Shown one piece after another: positions 33,161 to 42,114 of a stretch of 64,000 bases of DNA. The notes beneath the pieces are model-generated. The model was not told the DNA's origin and made no database searches. It worked only from the letters and a program-made list of their open reading frames with translations. The position numbers were made by a program, and so were the translations under genes. How positions within the stretch are numbered: the stretch's first letter is position 1; the number at the start of each line of letters is the position of its first letter. Source of the stretch: Bacteroidota bacterium (GTDB lineage: Bacteria; Bacteroidota; Bacteroidia; 2-12-FULL-35-15); NCBI GenBank assembly GCA_025963725.1, contig JAOQAE010000002.1, positions 62,001 to 126,000 of the forward strand, given 5' to 3'.

Positions 33161-34717
33161 CTACTGATTAATCAACTCCGGATTATTATTCTGCAAATAA
33201 AACTTGATCTTTTCTAATTTCTTATACAATATCGTATCGTCTTCAAAGCGCGGAACAATGCTCCGGATCTGGTCATACACTGCTCTTGATGCTGTTGAAA
33301 GCATGCTGTTGAACTTCAGCGCATCAACCGCCTGCGCATTGCTGAGCAGCTCTATCGCCAGCACCTGGTAAGCGTTCTCCACCACTTTGGCGGTAATGAG
33401 CGCAGCGTTGGTTCCCATGCTCACGATGTCCTGGTTATCGTTGTTGTTGGAGATGCTGTGGATGTACATCGGGTTCGAGAGCATTTGATTTTCGGCCGTT
33501 GTAGAGGTTGCTGTAAATTGTGCAGCCTGCATTCCCAGGTTCAGTCCCAGCTTCCCGAGGTTCACAAACGGAGGCAGCTTACCATTCAGCTTGTCGTTCA
33601 TCAGGAAGTTCAGCTGGCGCTCCGCAAGCATGGTCATTTTGGTGAGCGCGATCTTCAGCTTGTCCATTTCCAGCGCTACGTAATCGCCGTGGAAATTGCC
33701 GCCATGAAAAATATTGTTATTCGCTTTGTCAACGATCGGGTTGTCGTTCACAGAGTTCACTTCGTTCTCTAAAATAGTTTGTGTAAAGGTGATGGTATCC
33801 AGCACGGGGCCGAGGATCTGCGGGATGCAGCGGATGGAGTAGTACTCCTGCACCTTGTCCTTGAACACTTCCACGTTGGCATGCTGCGTTCCGTCGAACA
33901 AATGCTCTTCGCGCTTGCGGATGAGCTTGCTGTCGCCCATGGCCTTGTTCATGGCGCGGGCTATGGAGCGCTGGCCTACGTGAGGCTTTACGCTGTTGAG
34001 CTGCTCCGAAAAGTGGTCGCTGTATGATTCCACCATCTCGATGATCATGTTGGAAGATACAAGGCTCCAGTTAATGAGCTGCTTTGCATGCAGGAGGTTC
34101 ACCATTGCAATGCCTGTCATTACGGAAGTTCCGTTGATCAGTCCCAATGCTTCACGCAGGTGGATGGTGATCGGCTTTACGCCCACTTCCTTATACACAT
34201 CAGCGGTGGGGCGAAGCTCGCCCTTATACGTTACTTCTCCTTCGCCGATCAGGTTCAGCGCCAGGTGGGCAAGCTGCACAAGGTCGCCGGAAGCGCCAAC
34301 GCCGCCATGCTCAAAAATTTGGGGATAAACATCTTTATTGATGAGCTCTTTTAGCAGGATCACCACATCCGGGTGGATGCCCGAAAAGCCCTGCATGAGC
34401 GAGCTTAAGCGGCAGATCATTGCCGATTTCACATGCGTGTCGGAAAGGCGGTTGCCCGCGCCGGTACAGTGGCTGCGGATGAGGTTGTATTGCAGGCTCA
34501 GCTGGTCCTCCTCGCTGATCTTGTATTGCGCCATAGGGCCGAAGCCGGTATTGATGCCGTAGATGAGCTTGTTCTTGGAGAATGACTTCAGGAATTCGTG
34601 GCTTTCGGTAACTTTTGTAAGGGCAGCAGCATCCAGATCGATCTTTTCCCCCGTGTACAGGATCTTGTGAAAGTCGTTTGCGGTCAATGGCTTTGTTCCA
34701 ACGTTGATCATATTCAA
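33161..34717 (-). CDS. Aromatic amino acid (tyrosine) ammonia-lyase
   Basis: A 518-residue member of the HAL/PAL/TAL family. The MIO cofactor forms from Ala142-Ser143-Gly144 in GGVGASGDLVQLAHLAL. The selectivity loop reads NLIRSHCTG. The overall sequence is strikingly like the remembered Flavobacterium johnsoniae tyrosine ammonia-lyase of the flexirubin cluster, which shares YGINTGFGPMAQY-type and ATSTTAENQMLSNPMY-type blocks and the same RSH loop. It would convert tyrosine to 4-coumarate and ammonia, giving the aryl starter. Histidine ammonia-lyase is the alternative from the loop alone, but cluster context favours tyrosine. It is the first gene of the minus-strand cluster, with a promoter box 30 nt upstream. 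Confidence 0.9.
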   Translation of the reverse strand: MNMINVGTKPLTANDFHKILYTGEKIDLDAAALTKVTESHEFLKSFSKNKLIYGINTGFGPMAQYKISEEDQLSLQYNLIRSHCTGAGNRLSDTHVKSAMICRLSSLMQGFSGIHPDVVILLKELINKDVYPQIFEHGGVGASGDLVQLAHLALNLIGEGEVTYKGELRPTADVYKEVGVKPITIHLREALGLINGTSVMTGIAMVNLLHAKQLINWSLVSSNMIIEMVESYSDHFSEQLNSVKPHVGQRSIARAMNKAMGDSKLIRKREEHLFDGTQHANVEVFKDKVQEYYSIRCIPQILGPVLDTITFTQTILENEVNSVNDNPIVDKANNNIFHGGNFHGDYVALEMDKLKIALTKMTMLAERQLNFLMNDKLNGKLPPFVNLGKLGLNLGMQAAQFTATSTTAENQMLSNPMYIHSISNNNDNQDIVSMGTNAALITAKVVENAYQVLAIELLSNAQAVDALKFNSMLSTASRAVYDQIRSIVPRFEDDTILYKKLEKIKFYLQNNNPELINQ

Positions 34718-34746
34718 TATAAGTGTGTTCTGTACTTTTCGGGGTA

Positions 34747-34754
34747 CAAAAGTA
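34747..34754 (-). promoter_or_regulatory. -7 box TACTTTTG upstream of the ammonia-lyase gene
   Basis: Exact TAnnTTTG; start expected near 34741, about 24 nt before the ATG at 34717. It is the likely entry promoter for the start of the pigment cluster. No exact -33 TTTG was seen. Confidence 0.5.
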
Positions 34755-34844
34755 GTTTCTTTAACGGGTGCCGAAAATAATTAGTAAGATTTCTAAAAAG
34801 ACGCAAAAATAGACCTTTTAGCGTGATTTACAAAGTTTTGTTGA

Positions 34845-34886
34845 TGATAATGCTCCCGCCGGGAAAATGCGGACGGGGCATTATCA
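34845..34886. promoter_or_regulatory. Inverted repeat in divergent gap
   Basis: Nine-bp arms TGATAATGC (34845-34853) and GCATTATCA (34878-34886), with weaker pairing continuing inward. It lies between the ammonia-lyase and the CheB-type gene, which are divergent. It could be an operator or a hairpin; nothing more can be said. Confidence 0.35.
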
Positions 34887-34977
34887 CAGCATTCGGAAAT
34901 AATGGGATAAATGATGGGATATTAATATCAATAAGCTCTGGAACAAATATTTAAGTGACAACAGTAAATCCAGACTT

Positions 34978-35982
34978 ATGAACAAGCCACCAAAATTTAT
35001 CGTCGTTATCGGCGCCTCGGCAGGCGGATTGAATGCCCTGAAAGAAATGGTAATGGGCCTGGAAAAAGGCCTCGATGCAGCTTACTGCATTGTTCTTCAC
35101 CTGTCGCGGAAAGGGATCGGGGACTTTGTAGTGCACACGCTAAAGCATGCCACTCCATTATCCTGCAGCCTTGCAACCGATGGAGCAAAGATCCAGAAAG
35201 ACCATATTTATATTGCACGGCCCAACCAGCATTTGCTGATGAGGGATGGTAAGTTCCTGTTGGGCGCAGGGCCTGAAGAGAACCGTTTCCGCCCTTCTAT
35301 CGATGTGCTGTTCCGTTCGGCTGCGGTACAATACAGCTCGCATGCCGTGGGGATCATTTTAAGCGGGATGCTCGACGACGGCACCAGCGGCATGTGGGCC
35401 ATTAAAAGATCGGGCGGCACCTGCCTGGTGCAGGACCCGAATGAGGCGGAATATCCCGATATGCCGCTTTCGGTCATCAATAACATGGATGTGGATGAGG
35501 TATTAAGGCTTGACGAATTCGGGGCTGCTATCTCGAAAGCGCTGAAACGCAGGAAAGGAAGAAAAAAAGCTGTTCCCAAAGAATTAATAAACGAATCCCT
35601 TATTGCTGAAAAAACGGCTATAACCATTGAAGATGTTCAAAAAATTGCAGAAAAAAGCGATTTCGCCTGTCCCGACTGCGGCGGCAATCTCTGGGAAGTA
35701 AAAGGCGATATTGTGAAGCGGTACCGCTGCCATATAGGCCATGGCTATACCGAAAGGGACCTCGTGGTAAAGCAGGCAGAAGCTGCGGGGAACACGTTGT
35801 GGGTGGCATTGAGGATGATGGAGGAGCGGAAGCACCTGCTGAAAAAAATGCAGGTGGACAGCGCCAAAAAGGGCCACAAGGACACTTCAAAAAGACATGT
35901 AGAGAAGCATGATGAGATGGAGAGGCATATTGATAAGCTGAAAAAGATCCTCTTCGACCTTCAGAATTATGAAACAGATTAA
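34978..35982 (+). CDS. CheB-type methylesterase domain protein
   Basis: A 334-residue protein. Residues about 5-190 are a CheB methylesterase catalytic domain without a receiver domain: GASAGG with Ser14, LHLSRKG with His41, and SGMLDDGTSGM with Asp134 give the Ser-His-Asp set. Residues about 222-260 carry a CPDCGG and CHIGHG pair that look like a zinc site. The C-terminus is a charged helix. CheB removes glutamyl methyl esters or deamidates chemoreceptors. No chemoreceptor is in the window, so in this island it may act on another sensor or on the CheR-containing kinase next door. It starts the plus-strand signalling island. Confidence 0.85.
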   Translation: MNKPPKFIVVIGASAGGLNALKEMVMGLEKGLDAAYCIVLHLSRKGIGDFVVHTLKHATPLSCSLATDGAKIQKDHIYIARPNQHLLMRDGKFLLGAGPEENRFRPSIDVLFRSAAVQYSSHAVGIILSGMLDDGTSGMWAIKRSGGTCLVQDPNEAEYPDMPLSVINNMDVDEVLRLDEFGAAISKALKRRKGRKKAVPKELINESLIAEKTAITIEDVQKIAEKSDFACPDCGGNLWEVKGDIVKRYRCHIGHGYTERDLVVKQAEAAGNTLWVALRMMEERKHLLKKMQVDSAKKGHKDTSKRHVEKHDEMERHIDKLKKILFDLQNYETD

Positions 35983-36015
35983 ATCTTTTGTGCAGGCTGG
36001 TTGGTTTAATAATCA

Positions 36016-36023
36016 TACCTTTG
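36016..36023 (+). promoter_or_regulatory. -7 box TACCTTTG upstream of receiver gene
   Basis: Exact TAnnTTTG, with TTTG at 35987-35990 as a possible but too distant -33 element. Start near 36029, about 52 nt before the receiver ATG at 36081. It would drive the receiver and the hybrid kinase together. Confidence 0.45.
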
Positions 36024-36080
36024 ATGGTTCTGCCGGCGCAAACCTCTGCCTTTAAGGAATACTCCTAATTTTTAACAATC

Positions 36081-36533
36081 ATGCCGAAAAATTTGCATTT
36101 TTTATTAGCGGATGACGATAAGGATGACCGTTCTTTTTTTGAAATGGTATTAAGCGCCCTGGCACCCGAAGTAAAGCTTACAACGGTGCAGGATGGCGAG
36201 GAGCTCATGGAATTTCTTCTGAAGAACAGCTCCCGGCTTCCCGATGTATTGTTCCTGGATATTAATATGCCCCGGAAAAACGGCGCTGAATGCCTCCAGG
36301 AGATCATGCAGAATGAAATGCTAAAGGCCCTGCCTGTTATTATGTATTCTACTTCACTCCATCCCGAGGTGGCCGAACAATTCCATAAGGATGGCGCCTG
36401 GTATTACATTCAAAAAGGCGACCTGAATGAGCTTGAGAGATATCTTAAAAAGGTTTTGAAATTATTTTCCCGTGGAAAGATGGTTTATCCGGGCAAGGAT
36501 GCATTCATCATTAAGACAGATCACAATGATTAA
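36081..36533 (+). CDS. Single-domain response regulator (Rcp1-like)
   Basis: A 150-residue receiver domain with no output domain. The acidic cluster is LLADDDKDDR, the phosphoacceptor Asp is in LFLDINMPRKNG (about Asp58), and the switch Thr/Ser and Lys positions are MYSTS and YYIQKG. The Rcp1-like subgroup works as a phosphate relay partner of bacteriophytochrome-like and hybrid kinases. Its stop overlaps the start of the CheB-CheR-kinase gene by 8 nt, so the two are coupled and are probably partners. Confidence 0.9.
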   Translation: MPKNLHFLLADDDKDDRSFFEMVLSALAPEVKLTTVQDGEELMEFLLKNSSRLPDVLFLDINMPRKNGAECLQEIMQNEMLKALPVIMYSTSLHPEVAEQFHKDGAWYYIQKGDLNELERYLKKVLKLFSRGKMVYPGKDAFIIKTDHND

Positions 36534-39500
36534 AAAAAAGACATCCTCTGCACGCTCAGTGAAACCGAAAACAGCTGTGAAAAAAAAGGATCCGGCAACC
36601 GCAAGGGATAAAAAGAAAACACAGGTTCCGCTTGTTGTGATCGGCGCTTCGGCAGGAGGGTTGGAAGCTGTGAATGAGCTGCTGCAAAGCCTGCCGGCCA
36701 ACACGGGGCTCGCCTATATCTATATCCAGCACCTGAGCCCTGACCATGAAAGCTCGCTTCCGACGCTGCTTGCAAGGTCCACAGACATGAAAGTGTCCGA
36801 AGTTGCGAATATGCTGCCGCTCATGCCTGACCATGTATATGTATGCATTCCCAATAAAGAGATCCGTGTTACGAACGGAAGAATAAAGCTGAACAAGAGA
36901 GAAGATGAAAAGCTCCCTTATTTGCCCATCAATGATTTTTTTCTTTCACTTGCAGGAAACTATAAGGGAAAGCTGATCGGAATTGTTCTCTCGGGAAACG
37001 GAACCGACGGCTCCATCGGCTTGAAGGCGATCAGCGATGCCGGCGGAATTACCTTTGCACAGGATAACTCCGCGAAATACAACAGTATGCCATCTTCGGC
37101 CGTAAATGAAGGCGGCGCCAGCCTTGTGATGTCGCCGAAGGAGATAGCTAAGGAGTTGGTTCATTTTTCCAGGACAGGTTTGGTAGGCCAGGCGAAGAAG
37201 CCGAAGAAAAATGATTTTATCATTGATTCAGACCCTGACCTGGACGCGATATTCAACCTTTTGCATAAGAACAATGGCGTGGATTTCAGCCATTATAAGA
37301 TGTCGACCATCAAACGGAGGATCCACAGGAGGATCTTAAAGAATGACCTCGAAACAATAAAGGAATACCTGAAATTTCTCAAGTCTGACGATAAAGAAGT
37401 AAAGCTCCTTTATAAAGACCTGCTGATCAATGTAACCAGCTTCTTCAGGGATGAGGAGGTCTTCAAATATTTAAAAAGCAAGTTCCTTCCGAAGCTGCTG
37501 AAAAGGGAAAAAAATAATAACGCATTGAGGATCTGGGTACCGGCATGTTCTTCCGGTGAAGAGGTATATTCCCTTGGAATGCTGATCCTTGAGCTCAAGG
37601 AAAAACACAAGATCAAATTGCAGGTACGCATATTTGCATCTGATCTCAGTGAGCAGGTGCTGAATGAAGCCCGCATTGGAGAATATTCTGAAAATGATCT
37701 GAAGTCGGTCCCGGCCGCATACCTGAGCCGCTTTTTTACCAAATCCAGCGGCACTTACCGGGTTGTTAAGGAGCTGAGGGAAATGTGCGTTTTTGTGACC
37801 CATAATATTTTACGCGATCCGCCTTTTTCAAGGATGGATTTTATCAGTTGCCGCAACCTGCTGATCTATTTTGATGCTGCCGCTCAGAAAAAAGTAATGG
37901 CCACACTCCATTTCGCATTGAACGATTCAGGATACCTCCTGCTCGGAAAGTCGGAAACGATAGGCACTTCATCGCTGCTGTTCACACAGCTGGACATAAG
38001 CTGTAATATATACTCGAAAAAGAAAAATTCGGATCCGGCAAGCCTCAGGGACCTCGAGCCGCGTTTTATCCGGGATACAACTGTTGCAATGCCAACCATC
38101 TTTCATAAACAAAATCACCTGGGAAATCAGGGGAAAGTAAAAATGCTCCAGAATAACGACCTCGACAGCGCCATTGATTCATTACTGCTTTCGAGCTTTA
38201 TGCCCGCCTGTGCGGTGATCAATAAGAATATGGAGATCATCCAGTTCAGGGGCGACACTTCTTTGTTTCTAAGCCATTCGTCGGGTAAGGCCAGCCTTAA
38301 TATCCTTAAAATGATCCGCCCTGAATTTTCTTTTGAGCTCAGGGATGCGATCCGTAAAGTGGTAAAGACAAAAGAAACAGTGAGCAAGGAAGGAATAGAA
38401 GTGAAGATAGACTCAAAGCTTTTGCTTGTAAAGCTCATTGTGAGCATGGTAAAGGTGAAATGGGACGAGCCGCTTATGCTGGTTGTGTTTAAACCTGAAG
38501 AGCATGTTGAGAATACTAAAAATGCAAAAGGAGAAAAAGGCAGCGCAGTACAGAAGGACAGGAGAATAAAAAAATTAACGGAGGAGCTGAATACAGCCTC
38601 CCTGGAAATGCAGGAGTTCATTCAATCGCAGGAGCAGGCCTACGAAGAGCTGCAGGCGGCAAATGAAGAAATTGTTTCCACCAATGAAGAGTTCCAGACA
38701 CTGAATGAAGAGCTCGAGAGCACAAAGGAAGAAATTGAAGCCACCAATGAAGAGCTGACCTCCACCAACCAGGAGCTGCAGATGCGGAATGAATTGCTGA
38801 TGGAATCGGATAATTATTCTGAAGCCATTATTTCCAACCTGCATGAGCCTATGCTGGTGCTGAACAAAAAGCTGGAGGTAAAAACGGCAAGTAAATCCTT
38901 CTGCAAAAAGTTCAATGTGGAGAAGGACGAAATAGAAGGAAAGCTCTTATTTGAATTTGGCAAAAAGCAATGGAACATTCCAATGCTGAGAGGGCGTCTG
39001 GAAGAGATCATTGCAAAGAATGTTCATTTTGAGAACTTTGAGGTGACCCATACTTTCCCGGATAAGGGAGAAATGACGATGATGCTGAATGCAAGCAGGA
39101 TCGTTCAGAAGATCCACGGCGAGCAGCTGATCCTGCTGGCCATAGAAGACATTACAGCCCTGAAACGTAAGCACGGGGAGGAAAAGGTCGCTTTTCAGCA
39201 GAACATTAAAACGCATGAGCAGGAAAGGAATGAGCTTGAAAAAGCCGTGAAGCGCCGCACCAGGCAGCTTGAGCATAAAAATGAGGAGCTTGCAGCGGCA
39301 AATAAGGATCTTGAAGCATTTAACTATGTTTCCAGCCATGACCTCCAGGAGCCACTGCGAAAGATCCAGACCTTTACAAATCTTATTTTAGAAGACAGGG
39401 AGCTGAAAATATCGAAGGAAGGAAGCGCTTATCTTAATAAGCTTCAGCAAACATCCAAAAGAATGCGCAGCCTGATCGAGGATCTCTTATTGTATTCAAG

Positions 39501-40017
39501 GACCAAAAGCGCGGAAAGGAATTTTGAGAAGGAAAAGCTTTACAATATTATCCTCGACGCGAAAAATGAGCAGCGGGAACTGATCATAAAAAAGAAAGCG
39601 ATAATAGATGTAAATACGCCTACAGAGCTTAAGCTCATTAAATTTCAATTCACCCAGCTGTTCAGGAACCTTTTAAGCAACTCACTTAAGTTCGCAAGCC
39701 CGAAAAGAAAGCTGCGCATAACCATTGACAGTAAAACCTCAAAAGGCAGTGTGCTGAAATTCGAAAAGCTGTCACCCGATATAAAATACTGCCATATTAT
39801 TTACACGGATAACGGGATCGGGTTCGATCCCAAGTATAAAGACAGGATCTTCGAGGTGTTTCAGCGCTTACACGGACTTGTGGAATATGAAGGCACGGGG
39901 ATCGGATTGTCCATCTGCAAGCGGATCGTTGAAAACCATGATGGTTTTATAACAGCAAGCGGGCAACCCGATAAAGGAGTACGCTTTGATATCTATATCC
40001 CTTCCAAGGCAGAATAA
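36526..40017 (+). CDS. CheB-CheR-PAS-histidine kinase hybrid
   Basis: A 1163-residue multidomain signalling protein. Residues about 35-215 are a CheB esterase (GASAGG with Ser42, QHLSPDH, SGNGTDGSIG). Residues about 235-490 are a CheR methyltransferase (SAM motif VPACSSGEEVYSLG). A long coiled coil with ANEEIVSTNEE-type heptads lies at about 685-760, then a PAS domain to about 880, HisKA with SSHDLQEPLRK (His938), and HATPase (NLLSNSLKF, DNGIGF, GTGIGLSICK). The frame opens 18 codons earlier, but the ATG at 36526 overlaps the receiver stop in the usual way. It can in principle methylate, demethylate and phosphorylate within one polypeptide. Confidence 0.9.
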   Translation: MIKKKTSSARSVKPKTAVKKKDPATARDKKKTQVPLVVIGASAGGLEAVNELLQSLPANTGLAYIYIQHLSPDHESSLPTLLARSTDMKVSEVANMLPLMPDHVYVCIPNKEIRVTNGRIKLNKREDEKLPYLPINDFFLSLAGNYKGKLIGIVLSGNGTDGSIGLKAISDAGGITFAQDNSAKYNSMPSSAVNEGGASLVMSPKEIAKELVHFSRTGLVGQAKKPKKNDFIIDSDPDLDAIFNLLHKNNGVDFSHYKMSTIKRRIHRRILKNDLETIKEYLKFLKSDDKEVKLLYKDLLINVTSFFRDEEVFKYLKSKFLPKLLKREKNNNALRIWVPACSSGEEVYSLGMLILELKEKHKIKLQVRIFASDLSEQVLNEARIGEYSENDLKSVPAAYLSRFFTKSSGTYRVVKELREMCVFVTHNILRDPPFSRMDFISCRNLLIYFDAAAQKKVMATLHFALNDSGYLLLGKSETIGTSSLLFTQLDISCNIYSKKKNSDPASLRDLEPRFIRDTTVAMPTIFHKQNHLGNQGKVKMLQNNDLDSAIDSLLLSSFMPACAVINKNMEIIQFRGDTSLFLSHSSGKASLNILKMIRPEFSFELRDAIRKVVKTKETVSKEGIEVKIDSKLLLVKLIVSMVKVKWDEPLMLVVFKPEEHVENTKNAKGEKGSAVQKDRRIKKLTEELNTASLEMQEFIQSQEQAYEELQAANEEIVSTNEEFQTLNEELESTKEEIEATNEELTSTNQELQMRNELLMESDNYSEAIISNLHEPMLVLNKKLEVKTASKSFCKKFNVEKDEIEGKLLFEFGKKQWNIPMLRGRLEEIIAKNVHFENFEVTHTFPDKGEMTMMLNASRIVQKIHGEQLILLAIEDITALKRKHGEEKVAFQQNIKTHEQERNELEKAVKRRTRQLEHKNEELAAANKDLEAFNYVSSHDLQEPLRKIQTFTNLILEDRELKISKEGSAYLNKLQQTSKRMRSLIEDLLLYSRTKSAERNFEKEKLYNIILDAKNEQRELIIKKKAIIDVNTPTELKLIKFQFTQLFRNLLSNSLKFASPKRKLRITIDSKTSKGSVLKFEKLSPDIKYCHIIYTDNGIGFDPKYKDRIFEVFQRLHGLVEYEGTGIGLSICKRIVENHDGFITASGQPDKGVRFDIYIPSKAE

Positions 40018-40034
40018 GTAATGTGCCTGTTTAC

Positions 40035-40496
40035 TCAGGCTTTTACCGACATGTCCCGGAAGACCAGGATGAATCCCCTTCTTTCGGGACGCTCCAGCTT
40101 TTTATCACTTACGAGAGGAAGCACAAAACCCAATAGCTGCTGCAGCTCATCCGCGCCGGTTTTCTTGCAGTAATAATGGGCCCCCATGTTATACAGCTTT
40201 TCCGTGACCTCCGATTCTGAAGCCGTTGACTGAATAATAACCGGCAGGCCTTTTAGCCTCGTATCCTTTTTTATTTCAGCAAGGCATTCCGCACCGTGCA
40301 TCTTAGGCATATTCAGATCGAGGAATAATACATCGGGAAGCTTTTTCTGATCGTGCAGGTAAGCCATGAGCTTTTCGCCATCAGTGACCATCGTTAGCTT
40401 TGACCTCAGCGAGGATGCATTTAATGCCATCTCGAAGAAAAAGCGGTCGTCCTCATCGTCATCCGCGAGAAGTATATGTAGTTTGGAGGCCACCAT
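40035..40496 (-). CDS. Single-domain response regulator (Rcp1-like)
   Basis: A 153-residue receiver with LLADDDEDDR, phosphoacceptor in LFLDLNMPKMHG, and the C-terminal YYCKKTGADEL Lys. It is clearly related to the receiver at 36081-36533 but is on the opposite strand, converging on the hybrid kinase with 17 nt between the stops. A second target or phosphate sink for the same kinase is the simplest inference. No output domain is present. Confidence 0.9.
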   Translation of the reverse strand: MVASKLHILLADDDEDDRFFFEMALNASSLRSKLTMVTDGEKLMAYLHDQKKLPDVLFLDLNMPKMHGAECLAEIKKDTRLKGLPVIIQSTASESEVTEKLYNMGAHYYCKKTGADELQQLLGFVLPLVSDKKLERPERRGFILVFRDMSVKA

Positions 40497-40625
40497 AAGA
40501 AAATGTTTATCGGATAACAGGAGTTGTGTGACCCAGGGTTAGTGCTAATTCTTAGAAAGGTACCGATTTAATTCAGAGTAGCCTCCTTTAATCCAAATCA
40601 TTTTCAGAAGGATGCGGGCTTTTAT

Positions 40626-40633
40626 TACTTTTG
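40626..40633 (+). promoter_or_regulatory. -7 box TACTTTTG directly before crtD
   Basis: Exact TAnnTTTG with 5 nt (TGCCG) between its G and the ATG at 40639. This is the third case in the window with the same 5-nt spacing, and implies a leaderless transcript. Confidence 0.45.
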
Positions 40634-40638
40634 TGCCG

Positions 40639-42114
40639 ATGATCAGAGAGAACAACAGGGCCTGCGGCATAATAGGAGCAGGAGTTTCGGGTTTAGCAGC
40701 CGCCATCCGCATGCGCAACAAAGGCTACCGCGTTACGGTTTTTGAGGCGAACAGCTTTGCGGGCGGTAAATTATCGTCGGAAAGCAACAAGGGTTACCGT
40801 TTCGACATGGGGCCTTCCGTGTTCACTATGCCCGGGTATGTGGATGAATTGTTTGTATTGTCCGGCAAAAAACCACGCGATCATTTTAATTATCAAAAGC
40901 TCGACCCGGTGTACCGCTATTTTTTCGAGGATGGCACCATGCTGGATGCCTGGCACGGAAAGGCACGCTTCGCAGCAGAAATGGCGAAAGTGCTGGACGA
41001 GAAGGAAAGCACCATCTTAAAATATCTTGATAATACCGAATACGTTTACAACCTTACGGCGGATGTGTTCCTGCACAACTCGCTTCATAAATTCAAAAAC
41101 TTTTTCAGGAAGCCGGTATTGAAAGGCCTGCTGAACTTCCCTAAAATAGGGGCTTTTGAAACCATGAACCAGGCGAATGAAAAAGCGTTCAGCGAAAAAA
41201 AGCTGGTGCAGATCTTCAACCGCTATTCCACCTACAACGGCTCAAGCCCTTACCTGGCGCCGGCTACGCTCAATGTGATCCCGCACCTCGAGATCATGGA
41301 AGGCGCTTATTATCCCGAAGGCGGAATGGTTGCCATCACGGAAGCGCTGGTAAAGCTGGCGAAAGAGATAGGAGTGGAGTTTAAACTTTCTACTCCTGTG
41401 CATGAGATCGTAATTGAGAACAAAAAAGTAAAAGGGCTGCGAACGGATGCCGGTGTGGAAAATTTTGATGTGGTGATCAGCAACATGGATGTGTACAACA
41501 GCTACCTGAAGCTGATGCCGGATGTGAAGAAGCCTGAAAAAACGCTGAAGCAGGAGAAATCCAGCTCGGCGGTGATCTTTTACTGGGGAATAAAAAAAGA
41601 GTTTAAGGAGCTGGGCCTGCACAACATCCTCTTCTCCGATAATTATTTTGAGGAGTTCGATACGATCTTTTCAAAAAAATTGATTTACAACGATCCTACC
41701 ATTTACATCAACATCACCTCCAAGCACACGCCAACAGATGCTCCCCCGGGTTGTGAGAACTGGTTCACGATGATCAATGTGCCGAATAACTCGGGGCAGG
41801 ATTGGGATGCTTTGGTTGCCGGAGCCCGCGTAAACATGATCAGGAAGATCAACAGGATCCTGAAAACGGATCTTGAAAAGTACATCGGCTGCGAAATGAC
41901 GCTTGATCCACGCCTTGTTGAAAGCCGCACCTCCAGCGCCTTTGGTGCCATCTACGGAAATGCCTCTAATAACAAGTTCGCCGCATTTTTACGCCATGCC
42001 AATTTTTCGAAAGAGATAGAAGGGCTTTATTTCTGCGGTGGAAGCGTGCATCCCGGGCCGAGCATTCCTTTGTGTTTGCTGAGCGCGAAGATCACGGTTG
42101 GATTGGTGGAGTGA
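40639..42114 (+). CDS. crtD: CrtD-like 1-hydroxycarotenoid 3,4-desaturase
   Basis: A 491-residue FAD-dependent carotenoid desaturase of the CrtI family. The N-terminal dinucleotide loop is GIIGAGVSGLAAAIRMRNKG, followed by VFEANSFAGGKLSS and RFDMGPSVFTMP. The C-terminal FAD segment is YFCGGSVHPGPSIPLCLLSAK. Its sequence is clearly distinct from the phytoene desaturase at 47138-48625, and the nearby CruF-like hydratase would supply a 1-hydroxy substrate, so CrtD is the best fit. It would introduce the 3,4 double bond in the psi end. It is encoded on the opposite strand from the other carotenoid genes. A second phytoene or neurosporene desaturase is the alternative. Confidence 0.8.
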   Translation: MIRENNRACGIIGAGVSGLAAAIRMRNKGYRVTVFEANSFAGGKLSSESNKGYRFDMGPSVFTMPGYVDELFVLSGKKPRDHFNYQKLDPVYRYFFEDGTMLDAWHGKARFAAEMAKVLDEKESTILKYLDNTEYVYNLTADVFLHNSLHKFKNFFRKPVLKGLLNFPKIGAFETMNQANEKAFSEKKLVQIFNRYSTYNGSSPYLAPATLNVIPHLEIMEGAYYPEGGMVAITEALVKLAKEIGVEFKLSTPVHEIVIENKKVKGLRTDAGVENFDVVISNMDVYNSYLKLMPDVKKPEKTLKQEKSSSAVIFYWGIKKEFKELGLHNILFSDNYFEEFDTIFSKKLIYNDPTIYINITSKHTPTDAPPGCENWFTMINVPNNSGQDWDALVAGARVNMIRKINRILKTDLEKYIGCEMTLDPRLVESRTSSAFGAIYGNASNNKFAAFLRHANFSKEIEGLYFCGGSVHPGPSIPLCLLSAKITVGLVE

